Shown: in pieces, positions 60,790 to 64,000 of the stretch
How positions within the stretch are numbered: the stretch's first letter is position 1
Layout: every line of letters begins with the position of its first letter
DNA from: Rhynchopus sp. YZ270_cl-10
Taxonomy: Eukaryota > Euglenozoa > Diplonemea > Diplonemida > Diplonemidae
Assembly: GCA_964035575.1 (NCBI GenBank)
Contig: OZ037909.1
Coordinates: forward strand, 682,001 to 746,000
Direction: 5' to 3'
Length of the DNA stretch: 64,000 nt
Made by a program: the position numbers and the translations under genes
Notes under the pieces: model-generated
Databases searched by the model: none
The model's input: only the letters and a program-made list of their open reading frames with translations
Told to the model about the DNA's origin: nothing

Positions 60790-60964
60790 TTTTGTTTTGA
60801 GGGGGGTTGGGGTAAGAGAGGTTTCAGAATTTAACCTCAAATTTCCCCTGTGAATGAGAGTGGGGGGGTTGAGTAAAGCCTTTTAGAAAATCACGAAAAA
60901 ACAAATAAAAACGATACTTTTTTTTTTTTGTACAAACAGCGCATATTTTACAAGACAAAATAAA

Positions 60965-61008
60965 GTGAAGTTGATAGTGCAAACGCCTCTGGGACGCAGG
61001 CACTGACA
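60965..61008 (-). repeat. Dispersed repeat S2, short copy, next to an S1-like end
   Basis: agtgaagttgatagtgcaaa, cgcctctgggacgcaggcac. A truncated S1 motif (tttatataagatgaccc) starts at about 61021. It lies about 175 bases upstream of the AP5M1 start. Confidence 0.7.
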
Positions 61009-61096
61009 AATAAAAGAAAAGTTTATATAAGATGACCCTTTCTTAGGGAGGGGAAAAAAAAATATCTACAAAACAGCAAAGACCCCCTCCATTTCT

Positions 61097-62566
61097 TTAT
61101 CCCGAAAGAGACCAGGTTGCCTTTTTCTGAGATGGGGGAGGGGACATTTGTCTGCTTGGTGTTGATGGCATTGGTGACCCAAATTGAGGTGAAAACGCGA
61201 CAGCTCTACTGCCATGTGTACCCCCTAGGCGTTTTTCCCATGCAGTCAACTCCAGAGTTTTTTCGTGAAGCTTATCTTCACGCCGTTGCATCTCTTCTTC
61301 AAACTCTGTCTGCTTCTGTGCCAGGAGATGCGCTGAATACGACGGCGCATTTCGCACAACAGTCTTCATCTGCTCCAACTCCTTCCAATCAACCTCAATC
61401 TGCGCTGTCTTCACCTCCAACGCCATTTCCCTTTCAGAGACTGTGCGCTCCCTTTCACGCAGCCTTTTTGTTTCTTCATCGTTGTGATGAGCCATGAAAG
61501 CAGTACTCTCCAAGGTGTCTGGCGACATAGGATGGACGTGAAAGAGTCGTGACGATGACGATGCAGATGCGGAGGCGGATGGGCTTGGAGGTGAAACCGC
61601 TTTGTTTGGTCTGCGGGTTAAATCGAGTTGTGCCTGCAGTGCTGCAGCCTGGCTGGCGATTGCGTCGTTCTGTTGCTGTAGGTGTCCCAGCTCCGTATCT
61701 TTCTGTAACAGCATTGCCCTCAGATTCGCATCAACCGCATTGTGCACCGGGCTAGGCGGGGGCTGCTCATCCCGCATCCTCAGCTCCTCTGTCAACTGCG
61801 AAATCCTTCTGTGAGCAGACACCAAATCCTCTCGCAACGAATCGCCTTCCGCAAGCAACGCACTATTCTCCTTTTCAAGCGACCTCAAACGCTGCTTCTC
61901 ATACAACGTCACCTGGTGTTGCTGCTGCTGCTGCTGCATTTGAACCTGCATCCCCATCCCCATCCCCACTGGTGTCCTAGGAGACCCTTTCCGCCTCCTC
62001 ACACTACGACCAGGAGAGCGTGGTGTCCTTGGTGATGCAGGCGGTGTCGTACTGGCACCACGCAATATGGGGGTAGAGGTAGAGGTAGAGGCAGGGTAGG
62101 CTCCGTATGCACTCTGCTGCTGCCCCCCACGCTGTGCAGGGGACGCAGTGCGAAGATTGCTCCGCCGCACAGCAGAGCCTCCTGGGGAGGGGTGGGCACC
62201 ACGCCGCGACGCTGGCGGCGATACGCTGCGAAGCACAACAGGAGACGCTGCGGTTGGCTGTGCTGGCGCCAACCCCCCTTGGGCTGCGACAGACAGGGAC
62301 ACCCCACGTCCTCGTGGAGTAGGCGGCAACCCAGGGTCCGTCGGCGCCCCTGTCGAATCGCATTCATCCATCTCACTATGCAGCTGCGGCGGTGTCAACA
62401 CCCTGCTGCTGTACACCCCAACCCTTGGTTCACTCACCCTCCCCGACGGATACGCAAAGGCTGCCGGGGTAGATAGCGGGCTGCTCATTGTGCGAACGCT
62501 TTGCGAAGGGCTTGGGGTCCGGGTACGTGCCCAGGCTGGCATATCCTTACGTCGTTTGTGATGCAT
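61097..62566 (-). CDS. Coiled-coil protein with Ser/Pro-rich N-terminus
   Basis: 489 residues from the ATG at 62566. The first 200 residues are disordered, rich in Ser-Pro and Thr-Pro (likely kinase targets), with a basic SPGRSVRRRKGSPRTP and a Gln run. Two coiled-coil segments follow: LYEKQRLRSLEKENSALLAE and onward, and TKRLRERERTVSEREMALEV and onward. A Pro/Ser tail ends the protein. This is typical of cytoskeletal or flagellar-base proteins in protists, but no specific family is recognisable. Confidence 0.65.
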   Translation of the reverse strand: MHHKRRKDMPAWARTRTPSPSQSVRTMSSPLSTPAAFAYPSGRVSEPRVGVYSSRVLTPPQLHSEMDECDSTGAPTDPGLPPTPRGRGVSLSVAAQGGLAPAQPTAASPVVLRSVSPPASRRGAHPSPGGSAVRRSNLRTASPAQRGGQQQSAYGAYPASTSTSTPILRGASTTPPASPRTPRSPGRSVRRRKGSPRTPVGMGMGMQVQMQQQQQQHQVTLYEKQRLRSLEKENSALLAEGDSLREDLVSAHRRISQLTEELRMRDEQPPPSPVHNAVDANLRAMLLQKDTELGHLQQQNDAIASQAAALQAQLDLTRRPNKAVSPPSPSASASASSSSRLFHVHPMSPDTLESTAFMAHHNDEETKRLRERERTVSEREMALEVKTAQIEVDWKELEQMKTVVRNAPSYSAHLLAQKQTEFEEEMQRREDKLHEKTLELTAWEKRLGGTHGSRAVAFSPQFGSPMPSTPSRQMSPPPSQKKATWSLSG

Positions 62567-62803
62567 CGGAGGAGGAGGAAAGAGAGAGAGAGAGAGAGTG
62601 GAGAAGGAGAGGAGGACGGTGCGGTGTTGTGTCAACTCTTCACCTTTCGCTGCGCTCAGCTCCTCATTGCTTTTTTTTGGTGTGTTGTGCTGGAGGGTTG
62701 GAGGATGGTTATTGAAAGGGGAGGGGAAACTTATGAATATGTCTTTAATGTGTGCACACATCTTTAAAAAAAAATTGTTGTCGTATCAGGACAGACTAGA
62801 TAA

Positions 62804-63067
62804 AGGCTTCGCAACCTGCAGTCGAAGGGCGAACTCCGTGCGGACCAGTGGGAAGCTGTGATGAGGTACAGCGACGAACGCGTGTGCGCCAGAGTGCCTG
62901 AAGTAGGTGAAACTGTGAACGGTGTCAAGGTAGACCAGAGTCATAAGGAGCTCATCCGCAAGTTCCAGTTGCACCAGCACCGCCGAGACCGGTGCTTCAA
63001 GGTGGACCCCAACCGGTGCCGCCACGGGTTCCCCCGTCCGTTGGCAGAGAAATCTAGAAAGGCTTAG
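62804..63067 (+). pseudogene. Helitron-like Rep/helicase protein fragment
   Basis: 87 codons on the plus strand: RLRNLQSKGELRADQWEAVM, then HQHRRDRCFKVDPNRCRHGF and PRPLAEK. The H.H....C.......CR.gFPRP pattern is typical of the helicase-like N-terminal region of Helitrons, a rolling-circle DNA transposon. No helicase motifs follow and neither element end was found, so it is a short remnant. It runs opposite to the host genes. Confidence 0.5.
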
Positions 63068-64000
63068 AGGGACATCTGATGAGAGAAATGGAAGTGGGGT
63101 GCTGCAACTCAATCTGAGGATGTTTCATTTTTGAGTTTTCTTCAGTGTTCAGGAATATGAAAACCGGGTGAAATAACCGGGTGAAATGGGGTGACTTTGG
63201 TGGGGCAAGTCACCCGGGGACAGTCTACGTGCGGGAGGATAGGGTTTCGGGTGATTACTTCCTCCTCCCTCTTGCGGCAGAGTCTGGTGTGCGCGACTTG
63301 AATCCTCTATCGCCCTCTGCAAGGGGTCGACACGAAAAAGATGGAGTCGAGGAACCATCTTGCTTTGGTGAACGCGACTGGTCGCAACAAGAACAACATG
63401 CCTTGGTCGCTCGATGTCCCTCTTGGCGATGAAAGCGAATGGCACTGAATCCAGAAGGCGACGGGACCCCATCTCTCCGAAAAACGAAGTTTTTAGAAGA
63501 GAAACACTCGTGCATTTGGGTTGGCTTACGTGAAAGGAATCACATCTGGACAGGTAGGGGACATCGCTTTGATGCAGGAACATACGTGCCCACCGAACTA
63601 AACCCCTCGAGTACAGCACCAACCAAGTTAACTCTTCACTTAAGGTTCTCAGTGTTGACACTAGGCCGACGACCGCCTTTTAAAGATAAAATACAGTGGG
63701 TAGAGTAGGGAGGACCTTGTCTTCGACTTCACACGAGGTATATGAAACATTCCTAAAAATCCTTAGCAAAGAAAAAGAAGAAAAAAAAAGCGAACAAAAT
63801 AAGAAGGGAAACGCTTTGTAAGATACATGGTGCCTCACCCTCCCCGCATGTCCACACATACAAAAGGGTTTTGTGCAATACAGTGCAGCTCTTTGTTTTG
63901 CTATCTTGGTTCAAGAAAGGGGGTGGGTTAATGTTAAAGAGACCCCATTAAACAGAATGAAAGATCGAATATTTTTTTTACAAAGAAAATCTGCAATTAC
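63068..64000. other. Terminal stretch without a called gene
   Basis: Both strands are open over 63149-63700 but neither translation is recognisable. A weak S1-like motif (ctttgtaagatacatgg) lies near 63814. The remainder is A/T-rich. Confidence 0.35.

Noticed and set aside
1-64000. CRISPR array
   Set aside because: The tandem heptamer and direct repeats lack unique spacers of regular length, and the sequence is eukaryotic.

Overview
The window looks like nuclear DNA of a protist, most likely a euglenozoan; a diplonemid fits best, though that is an inference. Every gene I can support with reasonable confidence lies on the minus strand, about twenty in a row over 62 kb, like a polycistronic transcription unit. 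Many start codons sit 5-60 bases after a pyrimidine-rich stretch ending in AG, as expected where a spliced leader is trans-spliced on. Cis-introns also occur: five were inferred here, 216-330 bp long, starting gta and ending ag. The Pol I second subunit has a long N-terminal extension, a feature I recall from trypanosomatid RPA2. I found no spliced-leader gene, rRNA or convincing tRNA.

Layout in coordinate order (genes are read right to left). 0-9 kb: a partial gene, two near-identical copies of an alanine-rich coiled-coil gene, a multi-pass membrane protein between them, and a decayed fatty-acid-elongation dehydratase fragment. 9.7-15.2 kb: a SET/SMYD protein, a coiled-coil protein with a GAR-like tail, a hidden two-exon small gene and a divergent Hsp70/Hsp110. 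15.2-18.4 kb: repeats and a hAT element. 18.4-30.9 kb: an LRR coiled-coil protein, a Q-rich protein, three unassigned proteins (one two-exon, one with a zinc ribbon), a TCAIM-like protein and an RMD-like TPR protein. 31.3-32.3 kb: a 1.06-kb inverted-repeat element. 32.6-42.7 kb: an unassigned protein and the three-exon RNA polymerase I subunit gene. 43.8-47.4 kb: small ORFs and a hAT element holding three further insertions. 47.3-53.1 kb: a PARP16-like gene whose 3' end runs into that hAT, and a DOMON-ferric-reductase fusion. 53.9-58.8 kb: repeat-rich sequence without a confident gene. 58.9-62.6 kb: an AP-5 mu subunit and a coiled-coil protein. 62.8-64 kb: a Helitron-like fragment.

The genes do not form a pathway; they are an ordinary mix of cytoskeletal, chaperone, trafficking, transcription and redox functions. 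The most unusual layer is the repeats. At least six families of short interspersed repeats, 22 copies, all face the same way as the genes and sit in 5' intergenic gaps or introns, some next to splice acceptors. Several hAT-type elements with exact 8-bp target duplications are inserted into these repeats, into one another, and against the end of a gene. Two inverted-repeat elements share CATAC termini and 6-bp target duplications and may belong to one family.

Limits: all homology calls are from reading translations. No database, splice or RNA evidence was available, and exon joins are predictions.
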